This document shows, in pieces, positions 15,992-26,533 of a DNA stretch of 33,590 nucleotides. Source of the stretch: Phycicoccus sp. Soil748 (GTDB lineage: Bacteria; Actinomycetota; Actinomycetes; Actinomycetales; Dermatophilaceae); NCBI RefSeq assembly GCF_001428025.1, contig NZ_LMSC01000008.1:190545-224134 (forward strand). Direction: 5' to 3'. A program made the translations under genes and the position numbers. Numbering within the stretch: the first letter of the stretch is position 1; each line of letters starts with the position of its first letter. Under the pieces are notes generated by a model, which did no database searches, was not told the DNA's origin, and worked only from the letters and a program-made list of their open reading frames with translations.

Positions 15992-16486
15992 ATGGACGCG
16001 GAGCGGGCCGAGCGCGAGGACGTCGTCGTGCGCCAGTACCGGTTCCTGCTGCGCACCGCCCCCGCCGACGCCCTTGAGATGGCGCACGTGGAGGCGCTCT
16101 CGGGGCTCGGGTGGCGCGACCGCGGGCAGGTCCTCGCCGCGGTGCAGGACGGGCTCGTCGCCGGCCTGCGGCTCGACCGTGGCGACGTGCGGGCCCTCGC
16201 CCACCTCGTGACCCTGGGCGAACGCCGAGCGCCCGGCGCCTTCCTCGCGGCCATGCACCCGCCCACCCTGCGCCGGCTCGCGGACCTCGTCGTCCTCGCC
16301 GAGGCCTCCTTCGGGCTCTTCGGCGGGTATGCCGCCTGGGACGGCAGCGACCCCGTGGCCGCCGAGGAGCCGTGGACCGACAGCGGGTTCGCCGAGCGGT
16401 GGAGGACCCCCCTCACCGTGCGGGTCAGCTACCTCGACTACGCGGGCGGACCCAGCACCCCGGACTCCTTCGGCCGCGGCCGCTGA
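15992..16486 (+). CDS. Conserved hypothetical protein, first of a tandem paralogous pair
   Basis: 164 aa, soluble, not recognised as any characterised family. It shares three blocks with the next gene: VVRQYRFLLRTAPADALEMAHVEALSGL at residues 11-38, GERRAPGAFLAA near 78-89, and FGLFGGYAAWDGSDP near 108-122. The middle is alpha-helical and rich in Leu, Ala and Arg. Its C-terminal tail (RWRTPLTVRVSYLDYAGGPS) differs from the paralogue. No signal peptide, membrane segment or metal-binding cluster is visible. Start from the TACCGT -10. Each copy has its own leaderless-type promoter. Confidence 0.75.
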   Translation: MDAERAEREDVVVRQYRFLLRTAPADALEMAHVEALSGLGWRDRGQVLAAVQDGLVAGLRLDRGDVRALAHLVTLGERRAPGAFLAAMHPPTLRRLADLVVLAEASFGLFGGYAAWDGSDPVAAEEPWTDSGFAERWRTPLTVRVSYLDYAGGPSTPDSFGRGR

Positions 16487-16534
16487 GCCGGGCGGACTCG
16501 CCTCGTTCGCGCCCGCACGCCCGTCGTGGCGTCC

Positions 16535-16540
16535 TACCCT
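16535..16540 (+). promoter_or_regulatory. -10 element TACCCT, leaderless type
   Basis: TACCCT ends five bases before ATG 16546, supporting that start and separate transcription of the second paralogue. Confidence 0.5.
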
Positions 16541-16545
16541 GAGGC

Positions 16546-17082
16546 ATGACGAGCAACCGGTGGGGTGGGGACGGACGTCGAGCTGACGCGGCGGGAGCTG
16601 AGGAGGACCCGGTGGTCCGGCAGTACCGCTACCTGCTGAGGACGGCTCCGGCCGACGCCCTCCAAGCGGCCCACGACGAGGCGCTGTCCGGTCCGGCCGC
16701 CGGCGTCCGCGGGCCGGTGCTCGAGGCCGTGCGCCAGGCGTTCGTCGCCGGTCAGCGGCTCTCGCCGGACGCGACCTCCGCGACGGCTCGGCTCGTCGTC
16801 GTCGGCGAACGCCGCAGCCCCGGTGCGTTCCTCGCGGCCTGCGAACCGGGCGTGCTCCGGGTCCTGGCCGAGGCGGTGGTCGGCTCGGACGCGGTGTTCG
16901 GCCTCTTCGCCGGGTATGCCGCGTGGGACGGCGCCGACCCCGCGCCCGCGGACCCCGGGGTCGACCAGGGCGGAGCCCGCGTCATCGGCACACAGCCGGA
17001 CCCGGCCGCGGAAGCCAAGGCCTTCGCGACCGGCCACGGGAGCTCCATCCTTCCCTGGGGCGGCGCCGGGGCAGGCTACTGA
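16546..17082 (+). CDS. Conserved hypothetical protein, second of the tandem pair
   Basis: 178 aa and clearly homologous to the preceding gene: VVRQYRYLLRTAPADALQAA with HDEALSG, GERRSPGAFLAA, and FGLFAGYAAWDGADP are shared. It has a longer polar N-terminus (TSNRWGGDGRRADAAGAEED) and a different C-terminal tail ending in GSSILPWGGAGAGY, glycine-rich and likely flexible. The function is unknown. The start is fixed by the leaderless-type TACCCT element. The gene converges with the cysteine hydrolase gene across 86 bases. Confidence 0.75.
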   Translation: MTSNRWGGDGRRADAAGAEEDPVVRQYRYLLRTAPADALQAAHDEALSGPAAGVRGPVLEAVRQAFVAGQRLSPDATSATARLVVVGERRSPGAFLAACEPGVLRVLAEAVVGSDAVFGLFAGYAAWDGADPAPADPGVDQGGARVIGTQPDPAAEAKAFATGHGSSILPWGGAGAGY

Positions 17083-17140
17083 CTTCTGGTCCGAGCCTCG
17101 GGGGATGCGTGCATCTGGCGCCCCTGGGACCGCCTCGGTG

Positions 17141-17174
17141 GCGTAGCGGGCTGCCGGCCGTGACCGTGCTACGC
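17141..17174. terminator. Inverted repeat between convergent genes
   Basis: GCGTAGC (17141-17147) pairs with GCTACGC (17168-17174) around 20 bases. It overlaps the TAG stop of the hydrolase gene and follows the second paralogue, so it may end both transcripts. The stem is short. Confidence 0.4.
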
Positions 17175-17717
17175 GAGGCTGGCGAGCAGCTCGTCGGTGG
17201 TGGCGAGGGTGACCAGCGGTCCGTAGAGGGCCATGACGTCGAGCGCCTTGGCGTGGTTGTCGTCGGTCGAGCCGGCGCACGCGTCGGCGACGACGGTGAC
17301 CGAGGCGCCTGCGTCCGCGGCGGCCAACACCGTCGAGATGACGCAGCAGTCGGTGGCCACCCCCGTCACCACCAGGCGTGGGCGCTCGCCCACCACCGGC
17401 AGCAGCTCGGCCCACTTGCCGAACGTCGGCGCCGTCACGACCCGGCCGGGCAGGTCGGCCACCTCGTCGGTGAGGGCGTAGAGCGGGTCCTCGTCACCGA
17501 CCAGGGCCCACGGGAACTCCTCGTAGTACGGCGCCCACGCGCCCTCGGGACGCTGCGGTGCGACGAAGCGGGTCAGCACGGTCCGGTCACCGAAGGCGCG
17601 CGCGAGCCGGGCCACCTGGGCGGCCGCCGCGCCGTACCGGGGGGCGCACCAAGCGCTCGCGGGGTCGCCGAAGACGTGCTGGAGGTCGATGCCCACCAGC
17701 CAGGCCGGCTGGGTCAC
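17169..17717 (-). CDS. Isochorismatase-family cysteine hydrolase
   Basis: 182 aa, cytosolic. The catalytic triad of the family is visible: Asp in WLVGIDLQHVF, Lys in PTFGKWAEL, and Cys in VTGVATDCCVISTVLAAADAG (the cis-peptide before TDCC is typical). The end VVADACAGSTDDNHAKALDVM is also characteristic. Such enzymes are amidases (nicotinamidase, N-carbamoyl-amide hydrolases, ureidoacrylate hydrolase). The exact substrate is unknown, but coupling to an NCS1 permease suggests an imported amide or pyrimidine/hydantoin catabolite. GTG 17717 overlaps the permease TGA as GTGA (17714-17717), indicating translational coupling. Confidence 0.88.
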   Translation of the reverse strand: MTQPAWLVGIDLQHVFGDPASAWCAPRYGAAAAQVARLARAFGDRTVLTRFVAPQRPEGAWAPYYEEFPWALVGDEDPLYALTDEVADLPGRVVTAPTFGKWAELLPVVGERPRLVVTGVATDCCVISTVLAAADAGASVTVVADACAGSTDDNHAKALDVMALYGPLVTLATTDELLASLA

Positions 17718-19255
17718 GCGCCGACCCCGGCTCCCGGCCCCTGCTGCGGGTGGCCCTCCCCGTGGCCTTCGAGGTGGCCTTCGAGGCCGGTGTCGAGGTG
17801 CTCCTCCTGGCGCCGTACGGTGCCGCGCCGCAGGGCGAGCGTGCCGACCAGCCCGATCACCAGGGCGAGCAGCACGCCGAGGTTGGCGTAGGCCCAGTCG
17901 CCGTCCTTGCCTCCGAGGCCGAGCGGACCGAGTAGGTAGCCCTGCCAGTTGTTCCACGAGGCGTCGTCGGCGAACAGGTTGACGACCAGCCCCCAGCCGA
18001 CGACCGAGGCCACGACCATCAGGCCGATCGACACCCAGTCCCACGCGCCGTAGCGGCCGCGGGCGTCGAACAGCGCCTCCTCGTCGTAGTCGCGACGGCG
18101 GAGCCAGATGTCGCCGATCATGATCCCGGCCCAGGCGGCGAGCGGGACGCCGAGGGTGATGAGGAACGACTGGAACGGGCCCAGGAAGTCCTGGGCGAAG
18201 AAGACGACCCAGATCGTGCCGAGGGTGAGGATGACGCCGTCGACGAACGCGGCGCTCGGCCGGGGGATGCGGACGCCGAGCGAGAGCAGGGTGAGGCCCG
18301 AGGAGTAGATGCCGAGGACCGCGCCGCTGACGAGCGCGAGTATCGCGGCGACGAGGAACGGCACGAGCACCCAGGTGGGCAGGATGGTCGCCAGGGTGCC
18401 GACCGGGTCGGCCGAGATGCCGTCCATGAGCTTCTGGTCAGAGCCGGCGAGCAGCAGGCCGTAGAGGACGAGCAGCACCGGCGCGAGCGCCCCACCGAAG
18501 GTGTTCCACCAGACGATCGAGGCGCCCGAGGCGTCGCGGCGCTGGTAGCGCGACCAGTCGGCGGCGATGTTGATCCACCCGAGCCCGAACCCGGTCATCA
18601 CCAGCACCAGCGCGCCGACCACCTGCTGGGTGGTCCCCGCCTTCAGGGCGCTCACGGCGTCCCAGTGCACGTGGTCGACGGTCATCGCGACGTACACCAC
18701 CGTGACCACGCCGGTGATCCAGGTGAGCCACGACTGGAGCCGCATGATCACGTGGTAGCCGGCGACGGAGGCCAGCACGACGAGTGCGGCGGTGACCAGT
18801 GCGGCCACGACCTTCGTCGCGGTGCCACCGCCCCACCCGAGCTCGCGAAAGATCGTCGCGGTGGCCAGGGTCGCGGTGATCGCGAGGAAGGTCTCCCAGC
18901 CGATCGAGGTCAGCCACGAGATGACGCCGGGCACCTTCTGCCCGGTGACCCCGAACGCCGCCCGCGACAGCACCATGGTCGGCGCCGAGCCGCGCTTGCC
19001 GGCGATCGCGATGACCCCGCAGAGCAGGAATGACACGACGATGCCGACGACGGCGACCAGGACGCCCTGCCAGAAGGAGATGCCGAACTGGAGGGCGAAC
19101 GCGGCGTAGCTGATGCCGAAGACCGACACGTTGGCCGCGAACCACGGCCAGAAGAGGTCGAACGGGCGGGCGGTCCGGTCGGCCTCGTCGATGATCTCGA
19201 TGCCGGTCGTCTCGACCCCGAGGCGCCGCGTCTGCTCACGCGTGTCTGTGCTCAT
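17714..19255 (-). CDS. NCS1-family purine/cytosine-type permease
   Basis: 513 aa, inner-membrane transporter with about 12 hydrophobic helices. It starts with a polar segment (GVETTGIEIIDEADRTARPF) then DLFWPWFAANVSVFGISYAAF, the family's TM1 with the WxxxN-type substrate residues, and GKRGSAPTMVLSRAAFGVTG, a hallmark NCS1 loop. Later come GLGWINIAADWSRYQRRDASG and GIMIGDIWLRRRDYD. Likely a cation symporter of cytosine, allantoin, hydantoin or a related compound; specificity is not decided. The C-terminus is unusual, with repeating EGHLEGHGEGHPQQ, a His/Gly/Glu tail that could bind metal. The start is supported by leaderless -10 TACGCT (19267-19262). The hydrolase follows with overlap. Confidence 0.9.
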   Translation of the reverse strand: MSTDTREQTRRLGVETTGIEIIDEADRTARPFDLFWPWFAANVSVFGISYAAFALQFGISFWQGVLVAVVGIVVSFLLCGVIAIAGKRGSAPTMVLSRAAFGVTGQKVPGVISWLTSIGWETFLAITATLATATIFRELGWGGGTATKVVAALVTAALVVLASVAGYHVIMRLQSWLTWITGVVTVVYVAMTVDHVHWDAVSALKAGTTQQVVGALVLVMTGFGLGWINIAADWSRYQRRDASGASIVWWNTFGGALAPVLLVLYGLLLAGSDQKLMDGISADPVGTLATILPTWVLVPFLVAAILALVSGAVLGIYSSGLTLLSLGVRIPRPSAAFVDGVILTLGTIWVVFFAQDFLGPFQSFLITLGVPLAAWAGIMIGDIWLRRRDYDEEALFDARGRYGAWDWVSIGLMVVASVVGWGLVVNLFADDASWNNWQGYLLGPLGLGGKDGDWAYANLGVLLALVIGLVGTLALRRGTVRRQEEHLDTGLEGHLEGHGEGHPQQGPGAGVGA

Positions 19256-19261
19256 GGCGGG

Positions 19262-19267
19262 AGCGTA
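19262..19267 (-). promoter_or_regulatory. -10 element TACGCT for the permease-hydrolase operon
   Basis: On the minus strand TACGCT ends six bases before ATG 19255, giving a leaderless-type transcript. Confidence 0.6.
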
Positions 19268-19297
19268 GACCCGCGGGCGCGCTCCGACGCCGCAGCG

Positions 19298-19329
19298 CCG
19301 CGGCACACGCGCATGGCGGTGTGCCGCGG
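19298..19329. terminator. 11-bp hairpin between DUF3073 and the permease
   Basis: CCGCGGCACAC (19298-19308) pairs exactly with GTGTGCCGCGG (19319-19329). It lies about 66 bases beyond the DUF3073 stop and just upstream of the permease promoter, so it may be a terminator for DUF3073 or an operator for the permease operon; sequence alone does not decide. Confidence 0.55.
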
Positions 19330-19394
19330 GACTGCGGTGACACACGGGCCCGAGGGCCCGCGCATGAGGTGAGGTGGTTGGTCAGGCGCTCAGG

Positions 19395-19592
19395 TCATCG
19401 CTGACCCGACGCCCACTTCCCGTACTCGTCGTACTCGTCCTCGCCCGCGGAGTCGTTGGAGACTCGCTCCGGCTCCGCGTAGGAAGACCCGTGCAGTTCT
19501 TGCTCAAGCGAACTGAAGTCGGTGTTCGGGGAGAAGTACTTCAGCTCCCGAGCAACCTTCGTCTGCTTGGCCTTGGCCCGGCCGCGCCCCAT
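19395..19592 (-). CDS. DUF3073 family protein
   Basis: 65 aa, a small conserved actinobacterial protein. It has the hallmark start GRGRAKAKQTKVARELKYFS, then PNTDFSSLEQELHG and an acidic, Asp/Glu/Tyr-rich end (EDEYDEYGKWA). Its function is unknown; the basic head and acidic tail suggest nucleic-acid or ribonucleoprotein contact, which is only inference. A GAGGGGG Shine-Dalgarno lies upstream of ATG 19592. In Streptomyces it sits between purM and a valine dehydrogenase gene, as here apart from inserted genes. Confidence 0.93.
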   Translation of the reverse strand: MGRGRAKAKQTKVARELKYFSPNTDFSSLEQELHGSSYAEPERVSNDSAGEDEYDEYGKWASGQR

Positions 19593-19685
19593 GGCGTGAC
19601 CCCCTCATGCGTCTGGCGGGACGGCATCGCTGGGTACGAGTCGTCAAAGTGACGGCTCGACTCCGCGGAGCGGTCCCGGGAATCG

Positions 19686-19691
19686 TGTATA
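19686..19691 (-). promoter_or_regulatory. Possible -10 TATACA for DUF3073
   Basis: TATACA on the minus strand lies in the only AT-rich stretch of the 167-base gap upstream of DUF3073, about 94 bases from its start. No convincing -35 at the right distance was found, so this is tentative. Confidence 0.35.
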
Positions 19692-19739
19692 TGTCGTGGG
19701 GCCAACGCTACAGGAGCGTGGCAAGTTTGGCCGCAGGAC

Positions 19740-19754
19740 TCCCGTCTTGCGGGA
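19740..19754 (-). terminator. Short hairpin after the amino-acid dehydrogenase
   Basis: TCCCG-TCTTG-CGGGA begins six bases beyond the stop of the minus-strand dehydrogenase. Only five base pairs, no U tract; tentative. Confidence 0.35.
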
Positions 19755-19759
19755 CGACT

Positions 19760-20869
19760 TCAGCGGGCCGGCAGCCAGATCCCGCCGGCCGCCTTGGCGG
19801 CCATCCGCTCCTCGGCGATGTGGTCCGCGGCCGCCGCCGGGGTGCTGCCGTGGGCGTCGGCCGTCCGCAGCACCTCGAGGGTGTGGTCGAAGATCGCCGT
19901 GGCCGCCTTCTTGGCGCGCTCGAAGTCGAAGCCGTGGAGCTCGTCGCTCACCTGGATGACGCCACCGGCGTTGACCAGGAAGTCGGGGGCGTAGGTGATC
20001 CCGCGCGCCTTGAGCTGGTCGGCGGTGCCGCCGGGGCCCTCGGTGACGAGCTGGTTGTTGGCGCCGCCACAGACGACGGTGGCCTGCAGGGCGGCCACGG
20101 TCTGCTCGTCGAGGGCGCCGCCGAGGGCACAGGGGGCGTAGACGTCGATGTCGGACCGCACGAGCGCGGCGGTGTCGGCGACCACCTCGACCTCGGGGTG
20201 GGCGGACCGGAGCGCGGCGACCGCGTCCTGGTTGACGTCGGTGACGACGACCTTCGCGCCGTCCTCGAGGAGGTGGCCGGCGAGGATGTGCCCGACCTTG
20301 CCGACCCCGGCGATGCCGACCGTGCGTCCCTCGAGGGTGGGCTTGCCCCACAGGTGCTGGGCGCACGCGCGCTGGCCCTGGAACACGCCGTACGCGGTGA
20401 GCACCGAGGAGTCGCCCGCGCCGCCGTTGGCCTCGGACCGGCCGGTGGCGAAGCGCGTGGTCTCGCTGACGACGTCCATGTCGGCGACGTAGGTGCCCAC
20501 GTCGCAGGCCGTGACGTAGCGGCCGCCCAGGCTCTCGACGAAGCGTCCGTAGGCGCGCAGCAGCTCGGGCGTCTTGTCGGTCGCCGGGTCACCGATGATC
20601 ACGGCCTTGCCGCCGCCGAGGTCGAGGCCGGCCACGGCGTTCTTGTAGGCCATCCCCTTGGACAGGCGCAGCATGTCGCTGAGCGCGGCCTCCTCGGAGG
20701 CGTACGGGTAGAAGCGCGTGCCGCCGAGGGCCGGCCCGAGGGCCGTGCTGTAGATGCCGATGATGGCGCGCAGGCCGGTCTCCCGGTCGTGGCAGAACAC
20801 CACCTGCTCGTGCTGGGACATGGAGGCGACGGCGGAGGTGGCGGAGGACGGCGCGGAGGACGTGGTCAC
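19760..20869 (-). CDS. Leucine/valine dehydrogenase (Glu/Leu/Phe/Val family)
   Basis: NAD-dependent oxidative deamination of branched-chain amino acids, cytosolic. 369 aa. Motifs: [19 protein letters not shown], the catalytic Lys 76 in [36 protein letters not shown], the Rossmann loop [35 protein letters not shown] and CGGANNQLV. The closeness to bldC and DUF3073, as for valine dehydrogenase in Streptomyces, favours a valine or leucine substrate. GTG 20869 is chosen: CAGGAG lies eight bases upstream, and an earlier GTG or ATG would add a poorly conserved stretch. The promoter is TACGCT (20943-20938), with a palindrome next to it, so regulation is likely. Confidence 0.93.
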   Translation of the reverse strand: MTTSSAPSSATSAVASMSQHEQVVFCHDRETGLRAIIGIYSTALGPALGGTRFYPYASEEAALSDMLRLSKGMAYKNAVAGLDLGGGKAVIIGDPATDKTPELLRAYGRFVESLGGRYVTACDVGTYVADMDVVSETTRFATGRSEANGGAGDSSVLTAYGVFQGQRACAQHLWGKPTLEGRTVGIAGVGKVGHILAGHLLEDGAKVVVTDVNQDAVAALRSAHPEVEVVADTAALVRSDIDVYAPCALGGALDEQTVAALQATVVCGGANNQLVTEGPGGTADQLKARGITYAPDFLVNAGGVIQVSDELHGFDFERAKKAATAIFDHTLEVLRTADAHGSTPAAAADHIAEERMAAKAAGGIWLPAR

Positions 20870-20937
20870 GGTGGTGACTCCTGGAGCTCGGGAGGGCGCT
20901 GACGGGTTGGCTCGGCGCGGGTCGCGCGCCTGCGCAC

Positions 20938-20943
20938 AGCGTA
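20938..20943 (-). promoter_or_regulatory. -10 element TACGCT for the amino-acid dehydrogenase
   Basis: TACGCT on the minus strand, with a leader of about 60 bases to GTG 20869 containing CAGGAG. The palindrome at 20948-20962 falls between this -10 and the expected -35. Confidence 0.45.
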
Positions 20944-20947
20944 TTGC

Positions 20948-20962
20948 GACCACATGGTGGTC
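20948..20962. promoter_or_regulatory. Operator-like palindrome in the dehydrogenase-bldC gap
   Basis: GACCACATGGTGGTC is a perfect inverted repeat of GACCAC around ATG. It overlaps the spacer of the dehydrogenase promoter. Repression by a regulator is inferred. Confidence 0.45.
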
Positions 20963-20977
20963 GGGTGACTAGTCCCA

Positions 20978-21002
20978 ACGGACCATTACGGACCACCCGT
21001 AA
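20978..21002. promoter_or_regulatory. Direct and inverted repeats upstream of bldC
   Basis: ACGGACCA occurs at 20978-20985 and 20988-20995, one helical turn (10 bp) apart. The inverted repeat TTACGG (20986-20991) and CCGTAA (20997-21002) overlaps it. Such phased repeats are typical of MerR-like or BldC-like cooperative binding; autoregulation by BldC is a guess. Confidence 0.4.
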
Positions 21003-21068
21003 GGAATGTTCCCAAGAGGTCCCGCTTGTCCGATTATTGAAAGACGTCCCCTGCACGAGGAGAAAGTC

Positions 21069-21257
21069 ATGGTTACTCGCACCACCGAGGTCGAGAAGTT
21101 GCTCACCCCCGCGGAAGTCGCGTCGTTGTTCCGCGTGGACCCCAAGACCGTCACGCGTTGGGCGAAGGCCGGGAAGCTCAACTCGATCCGCACGCTCGGA
21201 GGCCACCGCCGCTACCGGGAGGCTGAGGTCAGGGCACTTCTCTCCGACGTCATCTGA
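21069..21257 (+). CDS. bldC: BldC-like MerR-type DNA-binding regulator
   Basis: 62 aa, one winged-helix-like MerR/excisionase DNA-binding domain with no effector domain. LLTPAEVASLFRVDPKTVTRWAKAGKLNSIRTLGGHRRYREAEVRALL covers the helix-turn-helix and wing and closely matches Streptomyces BldC (68 aa). In Streptomyces BldC represses entry into development and binds DNA in a cooperative head-to-tail array; in a non-sporulating relative its targets are unknown. AGGAGA precedes ATG 21069. The gene is divergent from the amino-acid dehydrogenase; the 200-base shared region holds several repeats. A strong hairpin follows. Confidence 0.93.
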   Translation: MVTRTTEVEKLLTPAEVASLFRVDPKTVTRWAKAGKLNSIRTLGGHRRYREAEVRALLSDVI

Positions 21258-21260
21258 GCC

Positions 21261-21300
21261 GCTGGCCGACCCCCGGGGGCAGGGCCCGGGGATCGGCAGC
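21261..21300 (+). terminator. Hairpin terminator of bldC
   Basis: GCTGGCCGACCCCCGGG pairs with CCCGGGGATCGGCAGC with one mismatch and one bulge, starting three bases after the bldC stop. No U tract. Confidence 0.7.
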
Positions 21301-21345
21301 CAGCGCTCGTCGTCGTCCGTCACCCCACGGGACGGTCGCATTCGC

Positions 21346-21351
21346 TAGGTT
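21346..21351 (+). promoter_or_regulatory. -10 element TAGGTT, leaderless type
   Basis: TAGGTT ends six bases before ATG 21358; no Shine-Dalgarno sequence. Confidence 0.55.
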
Positions 21352-21357
21352 GCCCCG

Positions 21358-22518
21358 ATGGCGCCTGACCCGGATACCGTTTCAGCACAAGCGGTCCCAC
21401 GTCCAGGTCACGGTCCGCTCGCCGGGCTGAAGGTCGTCGAGATCGGGGGCATCGGTCCCGGGCCGTTCGCGGCAATGCTGCTCGCCGACCTGGGCGCGGA
21501 CGTCGTGCGCGTCGACCGGCCGCAGGAGGACCTGCGTGGCACCCACGCCGTCCTGCTGCGCGGCCGTCGATCCGTGGTGCTCGACCTGAAGTCGGCCGAC
21601 GGGCTGCGCGCCGTCATGGAGCTCGTGGGTCGCAGCGACGTGCTCGTCGAGGGTTTCCGTCCGGGAGTCGCCGAGCGCCTCGGCTTCGGACCCGACGAGG
21701 CGCTGCGCCGCAACCCCCGCCTCGTCTACGGCCGCATGACCGGCTGGGGCCAGAGCGGGCCGTATGCCGCGCTGGCCGGCCACGACATCACCTACCTCGC
21801 CGTGAGCGGGGTCCTCGACGCCTTCGCCGGTGACGACGGGCGCCCGGTGCCGCCCCTCAACCTCCTGGGAGACTTCGGTGGCGGCGGGGCGATGCTCGCC
21901 CTAGGGGTGGTGTCGGCAGTCCTGCACGCGCGCGCGACCGGTGAGGGGCAGGTCGTCGACGCCGCGATCGTGGACGGGGTCGCGAGCATGACGGCCATGC
22001 ACCAGTCCATGCTGGCCTCCGGCCTCTGGTCGGCGCCGCGCGGCGAGAACCTCCTCGACGGCGGAGCGCCGTTCTACCGCTGCTACCGGACGCGCGACGA
22101 CCGGTGGGTGGCGGTCGGGGCGCTCGAGCCGGCCTTCTACGCCCGGCTCCTCGAGGGACTCGACCTGTGGTCGCCGGAGCGCGTCGCCGGGCAGCTCGAC
22201 CGCCAGTGGTGGCCGCGGATGCACCGTGAGCTCGAGATGCGGTTCGGCCTGCGCACCCTGGCCGAGTGGACGCGGGTGTTCGCCGGGCTGGACGCCTGTG
22301 TGGCACCGGTCCTCACCATGGAGGAGGCGCGCACCGACGCCCACCTGCGGGCCCGCGGCACGTACGCCCACGAGCCGGGTGGTGGGCCCGCCGCCCACCA
22401 GCCGGGCGCCGTACCGAGGTTCTCGGCGACGCCCGGACGACCGGGCGAACCGGCGCGCGAACCGGGTGCCGACACCGACGAGGTGCTCGGCGAGCTGGGG
22501 CTTGGGAGGACGGACTAG
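21358..22518 (+). CDS. Alpha-methylacyl-CoA racemase-like family III CoA-transferase
   Basis: 386 aa. Family III fold: GLKVVEIGGIGPGPFAAMLLADLGADVVRV, VLLRGRRSVVLDLKS, LVEGFRPGVAERLG. Three residues sit at His 142 (GHDITYLAVSG), Asp 172 (NLLGDFGGGG) and Glu 257 (VGALEPAFY). These correspond, with one constant offset of 16, to His 126, Asp 156 and Glu 241 of the mycobacterial racemase. This favours racemisation of 2-methylacyl-CoA esters over CoA transfer, where the catalytic Asp differs in context. The C-terminus is Pro/Gly-rich. ATG 21358 is supported by the leaderless -10 TAGGTT. Probably acts in branched fatty-acid or sterol side-chain oxidation; no other such gene is nearby. Confidence 0.9.
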   Translation: MAPDPDTVSAQAVPRPGHGPLAGLKVVEIGGIGPGPFAAMLLADLGADVVRVDRPQEDLRGTHAVLLRGRRSVVLDLKSADGLRAVMELVGRSDVLVEGFRPGVAERLGFGPDEALRRNPRLVYGRMTGWGQSGPYAALAGHDITYLAVSGVLDAFAGDDGRPVPPLNLLGDFGGGGAMLALGVVSAVLHARATGEGQVVDAAIVDGVASMTAMHQSMLASGLWSAPRGENLLDGGAPFYRCYRTRDDRWVAVGALEPAFYARLLEGLDLWSPERVAGQLDRQWWPRMHRELEMRFGLRTLAEWTRVFAGLDACVAPVLTMEEARTDAHLRARGTYAHEPGGGPAAHQPGAVPRFSATPGRPGEPAREPGADTDEVLGELGLGRTD

Positions 22519-22605
22519 CCGCGCTCACCCGAACGGGGGACCGGACCTTCAAGGGTTGGCAAAGTCCGACCATTCAACATCCCCCATCCCTGTTTCATCA
22601 TCACG

Positions 22606-22611
22606 TAACTT
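22606..22611 (+). promoter_or_regulatory. Possible -10 TAACTT
   Basis: TAACTT lies in the AT-rich stretch before the XRE-like gene and would give a leader of about 20 bases with AAGGAG (22626-22631). No clear -35. Confidence 0.4.
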
Positions 22612-22637
22612 GCGCACGTGAAACCAAGGAGTGACCA

Positions 22638-23018
22638 GTGACCAACAGCCTCGGCGTCTTCGTGCAGGACCAGATGAACCTGCTCGGGTGGAACCGTGCC
22701 GTCCTCGCCGAGCGCACCGACATCGACGAGTGGATGCTCGCCACGATCCTCGACTCCCCGGTGCTGGCCGGCTGGCCCGAGGGTGAGGACATGCTGGCCC
22801 TCGCCCGGGCGCTCTCCGTGCCGGTCCGCGAGATCGTCCTGCGGGCTGCCGAGGGCTGCGGCCTGCACGTCATGGCTCCGATGAGCCCCACCGAGACCCT
22901 TCTCCTCGCGTCCAACGAGGAGCTCATGCGCGAGGTGCGCCGGCGGCTGGCCCTCGGGGCCCGTACCGGTGGCTACCTCGCCACCCCGGTCCAGCGCTGG
23001 GACGTCGAAGCGGTCTGA
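22638..23018 (+). CDS. Small XRE-like helix-turn-helix protein
   Basis: 126 aa, probably cytoplasmic. Its N-terminus (SLGVFVQDQMNLLGWNRAVLAERTDIDEWMLATILDSP) reads as a lambda-repressor-like helix-turn-helix, followed by GWPEGEDMLALARALSVPVREIVLRAAEGCGLHV, the usual closing helix. The C-terminal 40 residues (LLLASNEELMREVRRRLALGAR) are helical. Such proteins regulate genes or act as small DNA-binding partners; no toxin partner is adjacent. GTG 22638 has AAGGAG six bases upstream. Its 3' end converges on the hybrid histidine kinase with two strong hairpins between. Confidence 0.72.
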   Translation: MTNSLGVFVQDQMNLLGWNRAVLAERTDIDEWMLATILDSPVLAGWPEGEDMLALARALSVPVREIVLRAAEGCGLHVMAPMSPTETLLLASNEELMREVRRRLALGARTGGYLATPVQRWDVEAV

Positions 23019-23031
23019 CGGGCGGCACGCC

Positions 23032-23055
23032 GCGCGAGCGTGACCACGCTCGCGC
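23032..23055 (+). terminator. Hairpin terminator of the XRE-like gene
   Basis: GCGCGAGCGTG and CACGCTCGCGC are perfect complements separated by two bases, starting 14 bases after the stop. Confidence 0.7.
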
Positions 23056-23088
23056 CGAGCACCCCCGGGCTCGGTACCGGTCGACCCG

Positions 23089-23113
23089 CCTCCGTGGTGG
23101 GGCCTGCGTGTCC

Positions 23114-23132
<19 letters not shown>
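23089..23132. terminator. 18-bp perfect hairpin overlapping the hybrid kinase stop
   Basis: CCTCCGTGGTGGGGCCTG (23089-23106) pairs exactly with 23115-23132 around an 8-base loop. The right arm encodes the last residues (ALRGGA) of the kinase, so it serves as a bidirectional terminator between convergent genes. Confidence 0.85.
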
Positions 23133-26401
<3,269 letters not shown>

Positions 26402-26493
26402 CGATCAACGCCACCCAAGCACGGTCAAACACTCGTTTTCGAGACCAGACATCTGCACGCGGGCGAGCCTTCCGACAACCTGACCGCCGCCGC

Positions 26494-26499
26494 TAGCGT
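26494..26499 (+). promoter_or_regulatory. -10 element TAGCGT before the patatin gene
   Basis: TAGCGT would start transcription near 26506, leaving a short leader with GGGGG six bases before ATG 26534. Confidence 0.45.
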
Positions 26500-26533
26500 G
26501 GACGACCAGCCGACGCACCTCCGGGGGATGCCC

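Noticed and set aside
22638-23018. XRE-like gene as antitoxin of a toxin-antitoxin pair
   Set aside because: No small partner gene lies next to it; both sides are an unrelated racemase-like gene and a convergent kinase.
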